Source of the DNA: Sulfolobus islandicus Y.N.15.51
Lineage (GTDB): Archaea; Thermoproteota; Thermoprotei_A; Sulfolobales; Sulfolobaceae
Direction of reading: 5' to 3'
Length of the DNA: 64,000 nt
Assembly: GCF_000022485.1 (NCBI RefSeq)
Contig: NC_012623.1
Coordinates: 2,010,501 to 2,074,500 of the forward strand
This document shows positions 16,914 through 24,615 of the stretch, piece by piece (the stretch's first letter is position 1; every line of letters starts with the position of its first letter). The notes beneath the pieces were generated by a model, which did not search any database, was not told where the DNA came from, and was given only the letters and a program-made list of their open reading frames with translations. The position numbers were made by a program, and so were the translations under genes.

Positions 16914-17270
16914 TTACTTCATTATTATCCTACCTTGTCTTATCTCCCTCTTTAAAGGGTCTAGGACTAATCCAAAGATTTCGAGAGTTACTACGCCTAA
17001 TAAATTCTCGTCCTCACTCTCACCTAAGATTACTGGTGAGTGTCTTTCACCATAAGGTGACAATTCTATTATGGCTTCAGAAACTCCCCTCTCTATAGTT
17101 GTACCATCAGCTAAGATTAGTGATACATGAGAAATCTCCTTTAAGCCCAATTTTTGCCATACTTCCTTCTTTAGAACAGTATAATAAGCACCAGAGTCAA
17201 TTAAGAACCTAACTTTTTCACTTTCTCCACGTTCATTTTTCACTATCCCATCAATGTAAATTAAACCCAT
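16914..17270 (-). CDS. Retropepsin-like (clan AA) aspartic protease
   Basis: A 118-residue single-domain protein with the hallmarks of retroviral-type aspartic proteases. The catalytic DSGA is in VRFLIDSGAYYTVLKK (about residue 26). There is a flap region (LADGTTIERGVSEA) and the second hydrophobic-Gly signature in NLLGVVTLEIFGL. Such proteins act as homodimers, each giving one Asp. Similar small proteases are scattered in archaea and bacteria with unknown substrates. Acidic pH-tolerant chemistry would suit an acidophile, but it has no signal peptide, so it is cytoplasmic. It stands alone beside an IS element. The next 540 bases upstream are A/T-rich. Confidence 0.75.
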   Translation of the reverse strand: MGLIYIDGIVKNERGESEKVRFLIDSGAYYTVLKKEVWQKLGLKEISHVSLILADGTTIERGVSEAIIELSPYGERHSPVILGESEDENLLGVVTLEIFGLVLDPLKREIRQGRIIMK

Positions 17271-17318
17271 AATTATAATTTTAGCATGACTATTTAAAAA
17301 CCTAAGTATCCGATCAGT

Positions 17319-17477
17319 GTGAAAATCTTAAGGTTCTTTACCCATGGATACAATTTGTTAACTAGCCTACTACATGATGCGAATATTATTTTGGAATATC
17401 TAATTAACCTTCACGCCAACCGCAAATTTCTGTTAGGATTAAGGAATGTGGATAACAATTTTGTTAATTCAGTATAA
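17319..17477 (+). CDS. Possible small ORF, 52 aa
   Basis: A GTG-initiated frame in the 540-base gap reads RFFTHGYNLLTSLLHDANII then LEYLINLHANRKFLLGLRN. It is helical and Leu/Asn/His-rich, and could be the remnant of a HEPN-like helical gene. No ribosome site is seen. The remaining gap (17478-17813) is A/T-rich with nothing I can identify. Confidence 0.25.
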   Translation: MKILRFFTHGYNLLTSLLHDANIILEYLINLHANRKFLLGLRNVDNNFVNSV

Positions 17478-17813
17478 ATTGTATAAAGTATAAATTTATT
17501 TTCAATTTACCGTAAGATTTATCAGTTAATAAAATATAGTATTGTAACTTTAACCTTGTTCAAAAATTTTTATTGTGAATCAGGGAGTTTAAATGATACG
17601 ACTTTAAGGAAATTTTAACCAAATTTCAAATGAACGAAATTGTTGCCCACACTCACTAACATTACACAAATACTCAATCAATCCCTTAAAACTTATAGCT
17701 AGATTTTTACTGCTATAATAAGAATATAATGATAATTGTTTTATTTTAAATTAGTTTTACAACTAAAAAACTTAAAAAGTTATAATTGATATCTTAATCC
17801 TATTATATATGTA

Positions 17814-18500
17814 TTAGAACTTCTTATTACTGTTACCGCTTATTTGCTTCTCACATTTAGCCCTATATTCACAAATATCGCATTGCCATTTCATATCCTG
17901 ATTCTCCTTACCCTCTGGTGGTGGCAATTCCCTTTTTATGAGGTAATCATGAAGCATTTCAACCCTCTTAATTGTCTCGTTAAAGAGATCTGGGTTAAAG
18001 GAAATTTCAAACTCCTCCATTTCAAAACTTCCCCTATCCACATAAAGGATAATCCCCTTAGAGTTAGGGTAAGCCCTTAAATATACGTTAAGCTGGGCTA
18101 TATGCTCCTTTCTAGGTAGATAAGACCTCTTACTCTCTAAATCATCAATAGTTTTGACCTCGACAACATATCTCGACTTTCCAACTGTCACTATTATAAT
18201 ATCGTCAGCTCTACCAGAAATTACTACATCGTGCCTATTTGGATGAGGTATCCTTATGGGTACTTCAGACTCAACCCTCACGGATTCCTCTTTCTTGAGT
18301 GTTTCCGCTATAAATTCATGAATTATAGTTCCCAGGGTTGTAAACTTCTTACTTTCTAAGGACATGGGAAAAGGAGAAATTCTGGAATAGTACTGCTTTC
18401 TTAAACAATACCATATCTGGGACGGCCAATATTCACCGTCGAAGAACTCTGGAATAGAAGTATAACTTAAATGCTTGTGAATAATTTCCTTAACTACCAT
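17814..18500 (-). CDS. Cas4-like RecB-family nuclease (Fe-S, PD-(D/E)xK)
   Basis: A 228-residue Cas4/Dna2-type exonuclease. The N-terminal Cys is in SQIWYCLRKQYYSR (about residue 32). Nuclease motifs follow: His in TLGTIIHEFIAE, Asp in GRADDIIIV, Glu-x-Lys in YVVEVKTIDD, and Gln-Tyr-type HIAQLNVYLRAY. Three C-terminal cysteines in WQCDICEYRAKCEKQ complete a four-Cys iron-sulphur site. Cas4 normally trims spacers for CRISPR adaptation, but no cas1/cas2 or repeat array is visible within this window. It is thus a solo Cas4, as seen on archaeal viruses, plasmids and chromosomes. A DNA repair or mobile-element origin is equally possible. All key residues are intact. Confidence 0.8.
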   Translation of the reverse strand: MVVKEIIHKHLSYTSIPEFFDGEYWPSQIWYCLRKQYYSRISPFPMSLESKKFTTLGTIIHEFIAETLKKEESVRVESEVPIRIPHPNRHDVVISGRADDIIIVTVGKSRYVVEVKTIDDLESKRSYLPRKEHIAQLNVYLRAYPNSKGIILYVDRGSFEMEEFEISFNPDLFNETIKRVEMLHDYLIKRELPPPEGKENQDMKWQCDICEYRAKCEKQISGNSNKKF

Positions 18501-18685
18501 GTATAAATAAGAAAGAAAAGTAACTTATAACCTTTACTAATACTTTAAATTATTTCATAGTATTGTCATTATGTTAGAAAATTTCTACATCAGTTCTAGC
18601 TACTTTAAGCCATTACCATAATTTCCTATTCTAGATGAAGAATTCCTAATATAATACAGCAAATTTATAACATAATTACGGCACT

Positions 18686-19147
18686 TTAACTTCTACATAC
18701 GTAATATTCTACCTCGTCCAATTTCTCGCAATTTAACATTTTGGTAAAATCCTCATCCTTAGTTAGGATATAACACCGTTGAGTATATGCAAAAGCTGAA
18801 ATAAACAGATCTATTCTCCAATTCTCTCCTTTAGGTTTAAGTCCTTTATTCCTTATTTGTTTTTCTAACCTAGAGGCAAATATAGCCTCATCTATATCAA
18901 AAGGCAATATCATGAAATCAGATAAAAATTGCTGTAACTGTACATCCTCATCTGATCCAGCGAGAATTTCCTCGTAAATTAGTGTTGTTATCGCTTTTCT
19001 ACTACATTGATTAAAAATTCTTGACAATATATTACGCTTCCTCTCATAATTTCTTCTCAACAATATTCTTATATAATCAATTATTACACTTGTATCAAAA
19101 ATTACACACTGACTGTTGCATAAGTTGATAATCTCATCAACGTTCAT
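18686..19147 (-). CDS. PIN-domain protein, probable VapC-like toxin
   Basis: A 153-aa PIN protein: Asp in VIFDTSVIIDYIR (about 18), Glu in LIYEEILAGS (about 60), Asp in WRIDLFISAFAY (about 113) and Asp in ILTKDEDFTKM (about 130) form the acidic metal site. The motif order and final TKDEDF match VapC ribonucleases. It overlaps the upstream gene by 11 bases (start ATG inside the partner stop region), so the two are translationally coupled like a toxin-antitoxin pair. The partner, however, is not a usual VapB. It is slightly longer than typical VapC because of a charged N-terminal insert (LRRNYERKRN). Confidence 0.75.
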   Translation of the reverse strand: MNVDEIINLCNSQCVIFDTSVIIDYIRILLRRNYERKRNILSRIFNQCSRKAITTLIYEEILAGSDEDVQLQQFLSDFMILPFDIDEAIFASRLEKQIRNKGLKPKGENWRIDLFISAFAYTQRCYILTKDEDFTKMLNCEKLDEVEYYVCRS

Positions 19148-19535
19148 TAACTATCTCTTCTAATCTTTCGATATTAATATAATTAACAATATCTTCAAAA
19201 GGTCTAGGCTTAATGCAGGGATACTTTTTAGAGTATATAACTTTAGTTATTGCAGAATCTATAATATGGCCAACTAACGCACCTACTATTACACCAGTTA
19301 TAGCCCCGAGAAATTTATCATCGTCGGATTTGCTTAATGAGCTACCAGCACCAGTTATAGTATCCATTACCTTCCCTATGATTACCTCCTCAATCTCTTC
19401 CCCACCTAACTTCTCGCAAACGGATTTTGCGATCCTAATGCTCTCATCGTCATCGTTAGCCGTATACCTAATGTTTATTTCTCCAATCCTTCTATGATCC
19501 TTAGACACAATATACCTAGCAACATACTCGTTCAT
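19137..19535 (-). CDS. Unknown partner of PIN protein, glycine-zipper segment
   Basis: 132 aa, first gene of a coupled pair with the PIN protein. The N-terminal half is a charged alpha/beta segment (RRIGEINIRYTANDDD, SIRIAKSVCEKLGG). The middle has KFLGAITGVIVGALVGHIID, a Gly-x3-Gly-rich hydrophobic helix like the glycine-zipper of small membrane or pore proteins. The C-terminus is charged (ERLEEIVNER). It has no ribbon-helix-helix, AbrB or HTH motif. By position it should be the antitoxin, but the sequence suggests a membrane-seeking or oligomerising protein. I do not recognise the family. Confidence 0.6.
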   Translation of the reverse strand: MNEYVARYIVSKDHRRIGEINIRYTANDDDESIRIAKSVCEKLGGEEIEEVIIGKVMDTITGAGSSLSKSDDDKFLGAITGVIVGALVGHIIDSAITKVIYSKKYPCIKPRPFEDIVNYINIERLEEIVNER

Positions 19536-19589
19536 AAATGTAGAGTCTAACTACTAACTAATAAATCTATTTTAAAGAGCGAGAGTGTA

Positions 19590-19655
19590 GCGTTCAGTAT
19601 TAAATCTTTCGGTCAAACTTCATGCATAGTGCTAACTAACATTGCCTATATAGAA
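19590..19655 (+). repeat. Repeat unit R (copy 2)
   Basis: gcgttcagtattaaatcttt then cggtcaaacttcatgcatagtg matches copy 1 at 14332, with an additional taactaacatt insert before cctatatag. Like copy 1 it is followed at once by a MITE, so the two units form a composite repeat of about 180-200 bases present twice in the window. Confidence 0.5.
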
Positions 19656-19786
19656 GATAGTGCTGTTATTAAGCCATAAATTCATACTTTAACGTAAAAA
19701 GGCGTCTCTGAGAATCTAAGCTAAACTATACTCTATATAGAGAATTCTCCTATTTAATAAATTTATGGCTTAATAACAACATTATC
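19656..19786 (+). repeat. MITE copy B, near-perfect 27-base terminal repeats
   Basis: Left end gatagtgctgttattaagc-cataaatt and right end aatttatggcttaataacaa-cattatc are inverted copies differing at only two positions over 27 bases. The interior (ctttaacgtaaaaaggcgtc, ctgagaatctaagctaaact) matches copy A. It has no coding capacity. Terminal motif is related to the IS1-family element at 54738. Confidence 0.7.
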
Positions 19787-19884
19787 TCCACACTCACTTT
19801 CTAAGGTTAGCTAGCTTTAAAAAGCAGGGACATACTCATGGCGTATTACGCTATGCATATAAGCGAAATTCCTTTCGGGGATAA

Positions 19885-20412
19885 TTAATTGAACGTATTT
19901 TTTAATAATTCCTCTAACTCCTTCTTTGCTTTTTCTAACTTTTCGTCCCAAAAATCGCTAAAGTAATATTTTAAATTAAGTAACCACTCTATGATCTCTT
20001 TTATGTCACTTATTACCTCCTCAGAGTTCCTATAATCAACAAAGTTAGGATCAAAACCATTATACGAGAACTTGTGTAAAGTTAAAGCAATTCTTATCAC
20101 GTTCTCAGCGTCGATGCCTAAGTTTTTTAGGTCTTTTGAGATCCCTATTAAACCTGTTGTAGGTGCTGAATACCCCACGTTCTCGTACCAATACTTTTCC
20201 TTCTCGTCTTTTAATTTGATAATCTCGTTAAGGTTCTTTACAACCAGTGCACTAACAGCGGATTTTACACTTAAAAATGCCTTTGAAGAAGCGTTCTGTA
20301 ACAGACCCTTTTGTATCATCTCTAAAGCCAATTTACCTTCAACTAAACTATCGTATAATTTAGCGTAAATATAACCTTTAGAATTATTTTTATAATCTAA
20401 ATATCCTTCCAT
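19885..20412 (-). CDS. PaREP1/HEPN-like helical protein
   Basis: 175 aa, almost all helix. The segment ALEMIQKGLLQNASSKAFLS followed by VKSAVSALVVKN is typical of PaREP1/HEPN proteins. RIALTLHKFSYNG carries an R-x5-H arrangement like the HEPN ribonuclease motif (R-x4-6-H). HEPN proteins often act as RNase toxins paired with minimal nucleotidyltransferases. A decayed nucleotidyltransferase-like frame lies upstream at 20700-20903 on the same strand. Whether the protein is toxic or just a PaREP1 family member cannot be decided. Start ATG at 20412, no clear ribosome site. Confidence 0.6.
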   Translation of the reverse strand: MEGYLDYKNNSKGYIYAKLYDSLVEGKLALEMIQKGLLQNASSKAFLSVKSAVSALVVKNLNEIIKLKDEKEKYWYENVGYSAPTTGLIGISKDLKNLGIDAENVIRIALTLHKFSYNGFDPNFVDYRNSEEVISDIKEIIEWLLNLKYYFSDFWDEKLEKAKKELEELLKNTFN

Positions 20413-20473
20413 ATGTTAAGTGCATACTAACGAGTAAAAAGCTTTAAGTCACTGCGGTACTTTCCACTGACGT

Positions 20474-20535
20474 CTTATATAAAACATTTTAGTCAGATCT
20501 TGCAATAAAGATCTAATTAATATGTTTTATATAAG
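20474..20535. repeat. 62-base palindrome upstream of the HEPN-like gene
   Basis: cttatataaaacat (20474-20487) and atgttttatataag (20522-20535) are perfect inverted repeats. Inside lies a second one, agatct-tgcaataa-agatct. The arms extend weakly to tgac/gtca outside. It could be a small MITE, or an operator/promoter region, since ttatataa also resembles a TATA box. Confidence 0.55.
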
Positions 20536-20699
20536 GAAGTCAGGTTAAGAGTTTTCCGAATGCAAATAATTGAATAAATATAGAATGGTACTGTACTAGC
20601 ACGTTATTAGTATCTTAAGTATAAATCGGGGAATTCTCTCCAATTTCGTTAATTCTTCTTTGAAAGAATTTTCACAATCTTTTTTGCTTAAATTATAAT

Positions 20700-20903
20700 T
20701 TAAGAAGAATCTACAATTTCTCTATTTCTCTTATTAACTACATAGAAGTTTATTGAGCAGTTATGTTTAGAGTTAACCTTCAGAGCTATCCTTGCAATTC
20801 TCCCTATAACATCATCACTCTTATCCCTAACAACCAAAACATTACTATCATAAATTAAATCATCTTCTCCGGAGCAGTAGCATAAAAGATGAAGAAATGA
20901 GAG
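20700..20903 (-). pseudogene. Minimal nucleotidyltransferase-like remnant
   Basis: A minus-strand frame reads HLLCYCSGEDDLIYDSNVLV followed by VRDKSDDVIGRIARIALKVN and NCSINFYVVNKRNREIVDSS to a stop. The order resembles MNT nucleotidyltransferases (GS-x-ARG-x-DSDxDVLVV, then a helix and an I-V-strand). The catalytic GS and Asp residues are lost and there is no start codon. MNT-HEPN gene pairs are a known toxin-antitoxin type, so this may be the dead antitoxin of the HEPN-like gene downstream. Confidence 0.4.
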
Positions 20904-20959
20904 TGGTTTGCATTTAAGATAGCATTTAATTGAAAATAACTTTAAAAATTATAATATCT

Positions 20960-22339
20960 TTAACGTCTTCTTAATCTTCTAATACCTAATACTATTAATA
21001 CTATGAGGAATATTAATGCAAGTAAAGATATTAATGAACCATATCCAGATGTATTGTTGTTAGTTACTGGAGGGTACAGGTAAAGTTTGGGTATGCTAGC
21101 ATTTCCAATAGCGTGGAAGTTATTATTACCTATTAAAACCCACGCATAATTGTTTTGAAATAATACCATTAAGTTATCAGCAGATTCTTCAGTGTCTGAC
21201 CCAAAGGTATAAAGGCTATTTGGACTTATTATTGTTCCATTCTGTAAAATGATTTGTAATCCTAAACTAGAATTCATTGATTTAAAGTACGTATACTCTC
21301 CATTGCCTTGCCCAGCAAATACTAGCTCTAGATCGTAATAGAATTGATTACCAGTCAGATTATAACCATCTATTAGTAAATAAGCAGATCTCACGCTAAA
21401 AACATGAATTGTTACATTATCATACCACTGTATACCGGTTCCATTATTATAGCCGAAGGAAATGGTAACGCCTTGTCTAGAAATATTATCAAGTTTAGTG
21501 AAAAGTATTAGAGAAAAAGGAAAAGTGTAGTTATAATAGGTAGTTGAATATGCATAGTAAAAGTTACCGTCCTTGTAATAGTAGACAGCTCCTTTACCGC
21601 TAACGCTAGCGTTAGTTAAGTAAGAGATATTCGAGGTAAAGTTCCATATATTATCCTCTATATAATATATTTTGATAGATGTTATAAAATCTATCACATT
21701 TTGAAGCCAAAACTGATAACTTTCATTATTCGTGTTAACCTGTAACACGACATTTAACTGTAGTGAAGCTCCAGATCTATTCGTACCCATAGGCGGTGTA
21801 GCATTAAATGCCGAAATATTATATACTGTTACATAACCTATTGCCTCCAAATATTTCATTATAGATCCCTTTAAAATGCCAGAGACATTATATACGCCAT
21901 AATCAGTAATCCCTATTGGTGCAGGAAGTGAAGATTTATAATAATAAACACTAACTGGCGTTAGTAAATACTCTACATTTACAGTTATTGTATTATTACT
22001 CACATTATTCAGAACCACTAAATAATATATTCCAGTACTTAACGGACTTGTTTTAAAGCTTACATCATCGCTTACGTTAAAGTAGATGGGTATACCCTTG
22101 CTATCATTCTTAAAAATCAAGAATTGTTCTTGGTTAAATAACATTATTGTTGAGGGTAATGTGGTAATCACATGGAAAAATATACATTGACCGGAGGTGA
22201 CATTTAATGGATAATATTCATAGTAGTTAGGGGGAAGAGCTACAGGTTGATAAGATATTAGAGATGAGGACATTATCGTTTTCAAAAATGATATCAAGAA
22301 TAACATTAATAATAGGACATAGAGGATTTTCAAGTTCAC
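20960..22339 (-). CDS. Thermopsin-family (A5) secreted, membrane-anchored protein
   Basis: 459 aa. Residues 1-25 form a signal peptide or membrane anchor. A C-terminal hydrophobic helix (SLISLLALIFLIVLIVLG) followed by RRLRRR anchors it with the bulk outside. APIGITDYGVYN and LQLNVVLQVNTNNESYQFWL with QNVIDF are characteristic of thermopsins, acid proteases of Sulfolobales working at pH about 2. The middle is Tyr/Asn/Thr-rich with many N-x-S/T sites, as in glycosylated surface proteins. It starts with GTG. A TATA-like cttatatatataa lies about 25 bases upstream. Proteolytic activity is inferred from family only. Confidence 0.8.
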   Translation of the reverse strand: MNLKILYVLLLMLFLISFLKTIMSSSLISYQPVALPPNYYEYYPLNVTSGQCIFFHVITTLPSTIMLFNQEQFLIFKNDSKGIPIYFNVSDDVSFKTSPLSTGIYYLVVLNNVSNNTITVNVEYLLTPVSVYYYKSSLPAPIGITDYGVYNVSGILKGSIMKYLEAIGYVTVYNISAFNATPPMGTNRSGASLQLNVVLQVNTNNESYQFWLQNVIDFITSIKIYYIEDNIWNFTSNISYLTNASVSGKGAVYYYKDGNFYYAYSTTYYNYTFPFSLILFTKLDNISRQGVTISFGYNNGTGIQWYDNVTIHVFSVRSAYLLIDGYNLTGNQFYYDLELVFAGQGNGEYTYFKSMNSSLGLQIILQNGTIISPNSLYTFGSDTEESADNLMVLFQNNYAWVLIGNNNFHAIGNASIPKLYLYPPVTNNNTSGYGSLISLLALIFLIVLIVLGIRRLRRR

Positions 22340-22531
22340 ATCAAGTAGTTATTCTAATTATATATATAAGATTTTCTCATGAATACCATCTGAACTACTG
22401 GTTTAAATGATCTATTTAAATTATTGAAATTAATTCAATATTTAAAGTTTTTAAAATATAAACTAACTAAATTCTATTCCATATTTTATATTTAAGATAA
22501 AAATAAATTAGGTATTATTGCAGAAAAGGGG

Positions 22532-22842
22532 GCGTTCAGTGGGAGCTTTCGGTATAAAAACTTTTCCTTAAAAATCGAGTATAGTGTGTACTACTTACGC
22601 AATGAAACCTGCTTTACTCACTAGCATCAAAGGGCTTATTATAATACAGCACAGCCCAAGTAATAACAGCTAATTTCCTTGCACACGCAACAATCAACTT
22701 CTTACCCTTAAGCCTACCCTTATGATCCTCATAAAAACGCTTGATAACAGGATTAACCTTGATGGCAGTCAAAGCTGCAAGATAGAAAGCCCTCCTCAAA
22801 ACAGCATAACCCCTCCTAGAAATACCTATAGTTTCGTTGAGT
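22532..22842 (-). mobile_element. IS110-family remnant (3' end)
   Basis: Contains the last part of an IS110-type transposase and about 80 bases of the following end region, including repeat unit R (gcgttcagt...ctttcggt...gtatagtg), also found at 14332 and 19590. The 5' part of the element is missing, so it is a dead fragment. Confidence 0.6.
22614..22841 (-). pseudogene. IS110 transposase C-terminal fragment
   Basis: Reads ETIGISRRGYAVLRRAFYLA then ALTAIKVNPVIKRFYEDHKG, KGKKLIVACARKLAVITWAV and a stop after DASE. This is the conserved Transposase_20 region of IS110 (G-x-RxLRxxLYxAA, Y-x-L--GK--K-A-VA--RKL). The N-terminal DEDD catalytic domain is absent. Upstream, the minus strand carries another unassigned helical piece (EIEKLGHEPIKESNLKELLEL at about 22853-22915). 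Confidence 0.7.
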
Positions 22843-23082
22843 CAATTCAAGTAGCTCTTTAAGATTAGATTCCTTTATCGGCTCGTGTCCTAATTTCTCA
22901 ATCTCATTAAGCCTCACGCTCTTTTTATGTAATTTGTCGCATTATTAATAATCTCTTGCATTTACCTTGGATGCTTTATTCCAAAACCACTCACTCAATT
23001 TTTAGTATAGAAATTTTATTCAGCTAAAATATCAGATAAAACTCATTGGTATAGAAATATATACTTATTTTAATTTTTATAA

Positions 23083-23214
23083 CTAATTGGATTCCTTATT
23101 AACGTCGTTTATATTTTCCATTTCGACGTTCTCTAATACCTCTATCATTACCTCCTCTGAGAGGAATATTAGAGTCATTCCTTTTATTCTTCTAACTATC
23201 ATATCAGAACGCAT
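23083..23214 (-). CDS. Possible small protein, 43 aa
   Basis: An ATG-initiated frame in the gap 22842-23434 reads MRSDMIVRRIKGMTLIFLSE then EVMIEVLENVEMENINDVN. The charged/hydrophobic alternation resembles small antitoxin-like proteins. No ribosome site or partner gene is seen, and chance occurrence cannot be excluded. The rest of the gap (23215-23434) shows nothing I can identify. Confidence 0.3.
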   Translation of the reverse strand: MRSDMIVRRIKGMTLIFLSEEVMIEVLENVEMENINDVNKESN

Positions 23215-23434
23215 TAGCTAAAAAATGAGAGAGATGAAAGAAACTATAGAAGATCTTGAATATTATGTAAGATCAATATTTTAATATGTAAAGTGAGTCT
23301 TCTCATTTAAAATTTGCAAGCATGCTCTCTTTAAAAGACATAAGTTATTAAATAAATCAATAATTGATTTTCTCAGCCTAGAATATTTGCTCATGGTATT
23401 ACGAATCAAATAATTAAAATCTCGTTCTTTAGAC

Positions 23435-23947
23435 GTGCCAAATGGAAGAATTTTTAACTCGCTTCAAATTTTCCACGGTATGGAATGTCCTTTTTGCGGA
23501 TTTAAGTACTTGATAGACGTAAATGTAGGGCAGAGCACTAACAGACGCAATATAAACCTAGGATTTAATCTTCTATCTTTTGGCGTTTCAACAAACTTAT
23601 TAAGAGAGTCGCATTTACTCTCCTTCAAAGCTGAATATTGCAGTAACTGCAAAAGAATATATACGGCGTGGAAATTGAATGATTTAAATAATATAGATTT
23701 GGATATAAGTAAGCTAAATTGTAGAATTTTAAAATGTTACGTCGTAATACTTATTTTATCAATTACTCCTTTTAAGAGGTACAAGAAAGATATTGCAAAG
23801 CACTTTGGCCTTAACGTTACTGACGTTCTAGATCCACTGATTATAATCATATGGTGTAGAAAAAATAATGATGGAATACTTATTAGACAGTTAAGAGGAT
23901 ATTATGATATGAATACTCACATTATAAGTATGCAAGGGTTACGATAA
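23435..23947 (+). CDS. Zinc-ribbon-like hypothetical protein
   Basis: 170 aa from GTG; the ATG at 23480 (MECPFCGFKYL) is an equally good start. CPFC at the start and CSNC about 45 residues later form a likely zinc-binding pair. Between them is a beta-rich stretch (NIN-LGFNLLSFGVST). A hydrophobic helix (ILKCYVVILILSITPF) and a C-terminal HFGLNVTDVLDPLIIIIW segment follow. It may bind nucleic acid or protein; no family is recognised. It precedes the 23973 gene by 25 bases, so the two are probably co-transcribed. Confidence 0.55.
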   Translation: MPNGRIFNSLQIFHGMECPFCGFKYLIDVNVGQSTNRRNINLGFNLLSFGVSTNLLRESHLLSFKAEYCSNCKRIYTAWKLNDLNNIDLDISKLNCRILKCYVVILILSITPFKRYKKDIAKHFGLNVTDVLDPLIIIIWCRKNNDGILIRQLRGYYDMNTHIISMQGLR

Positions 23948-23972
23948 TCTGACACCAGGCAGGTGAAAGATA

Positions 23973-24503
23973 ATGTATGATAAATTGAGTATATCCGAAA
24001 TAATTCTATTAACGCTGAGAGAAAAGGGAGGAAAGGTCGATATTGACAAACTGCAAGAGAGAATTAAAGAATTCTACAACTCTAAATGCACGAGCGAAGT
24101 ATGCGAGAAAATTGATCCTAACGATAAAAAATTGATTGCTAACTCCTTATATTATTTAACCACCGTAGGGTTAGTGACGTTGGAGAAAGAAAAAATAGAC
24201 AGCGAAGAAGTATATGAAATTGTAAAGAAATATAAAGATTATTTACTTCCAATAGTAGTATTATACTATCCCTACCTGGGTCGTAGGTTTGTTTTACCTC
24301 CCGTTCTTCCAGAGAAATTTACTAGAAGAGATATTAAAAACCTTATATTATTCTTGGAGAGATTAAAGGAAAATAAGCCGTCATTAAAAATTGAAAATGA
24401 TATAGAAAAACTAAAGATGCTGATGAAAACTAGAACGCTCGTGAAATTAACGAAAGAGGGAGAAGAAATAGCTTCTAAGTTATTAACAGAATATAAGGTA
24501 TAA
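23973..24503 (+). CDS. Winged-helix-like hypothetical protein
   Basis: 176 aa. The N-terminus (SISEIILLTLREKGGKVDID, KLQERIKEFY) and KKLIANSLYYLTTVGLVTLE have the helix-helix-recognition pattern of winged-helix proteins. The C-terminus returns to a charged helix with KLTKEGEEIASKLL, the terminal wing/helix seen in archaeal regulators. A ribosome site (caggtga) stands 9 bases before the ATG. Second gene of a two-gene unit, facing the helicase-like gene. Probably a transcription regulator or a DNA-binding accessory protein; not more precisely assignable. Confidence 0.6.
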   Translation: MYDKLSISEIILLTLREKGGKVDIDKLQERIKEFYNSKCTSEVCEKIDPNDKKLIANSLYYLTTVGLVTLEKEKIDSEEVYEIVKKYKDYLLPIVVLYYPYLGRRFVLPPVLPEKFTRRDIKNLILFLERLKENKPSLKIENDIEKLKMLMKTRTLVKLTKEGEEIASKLLTEYKV

Positions 24504-24615
24504 GGTTTAGCAATCTTTTCTTTATGAAACCTGTCTTCATGCTTCTTCCAAGAATACTGTGTATGTTAAGAATACACACAATTTAACAGCTTCTTAATTT
24601 TAATTGTACAATTAG

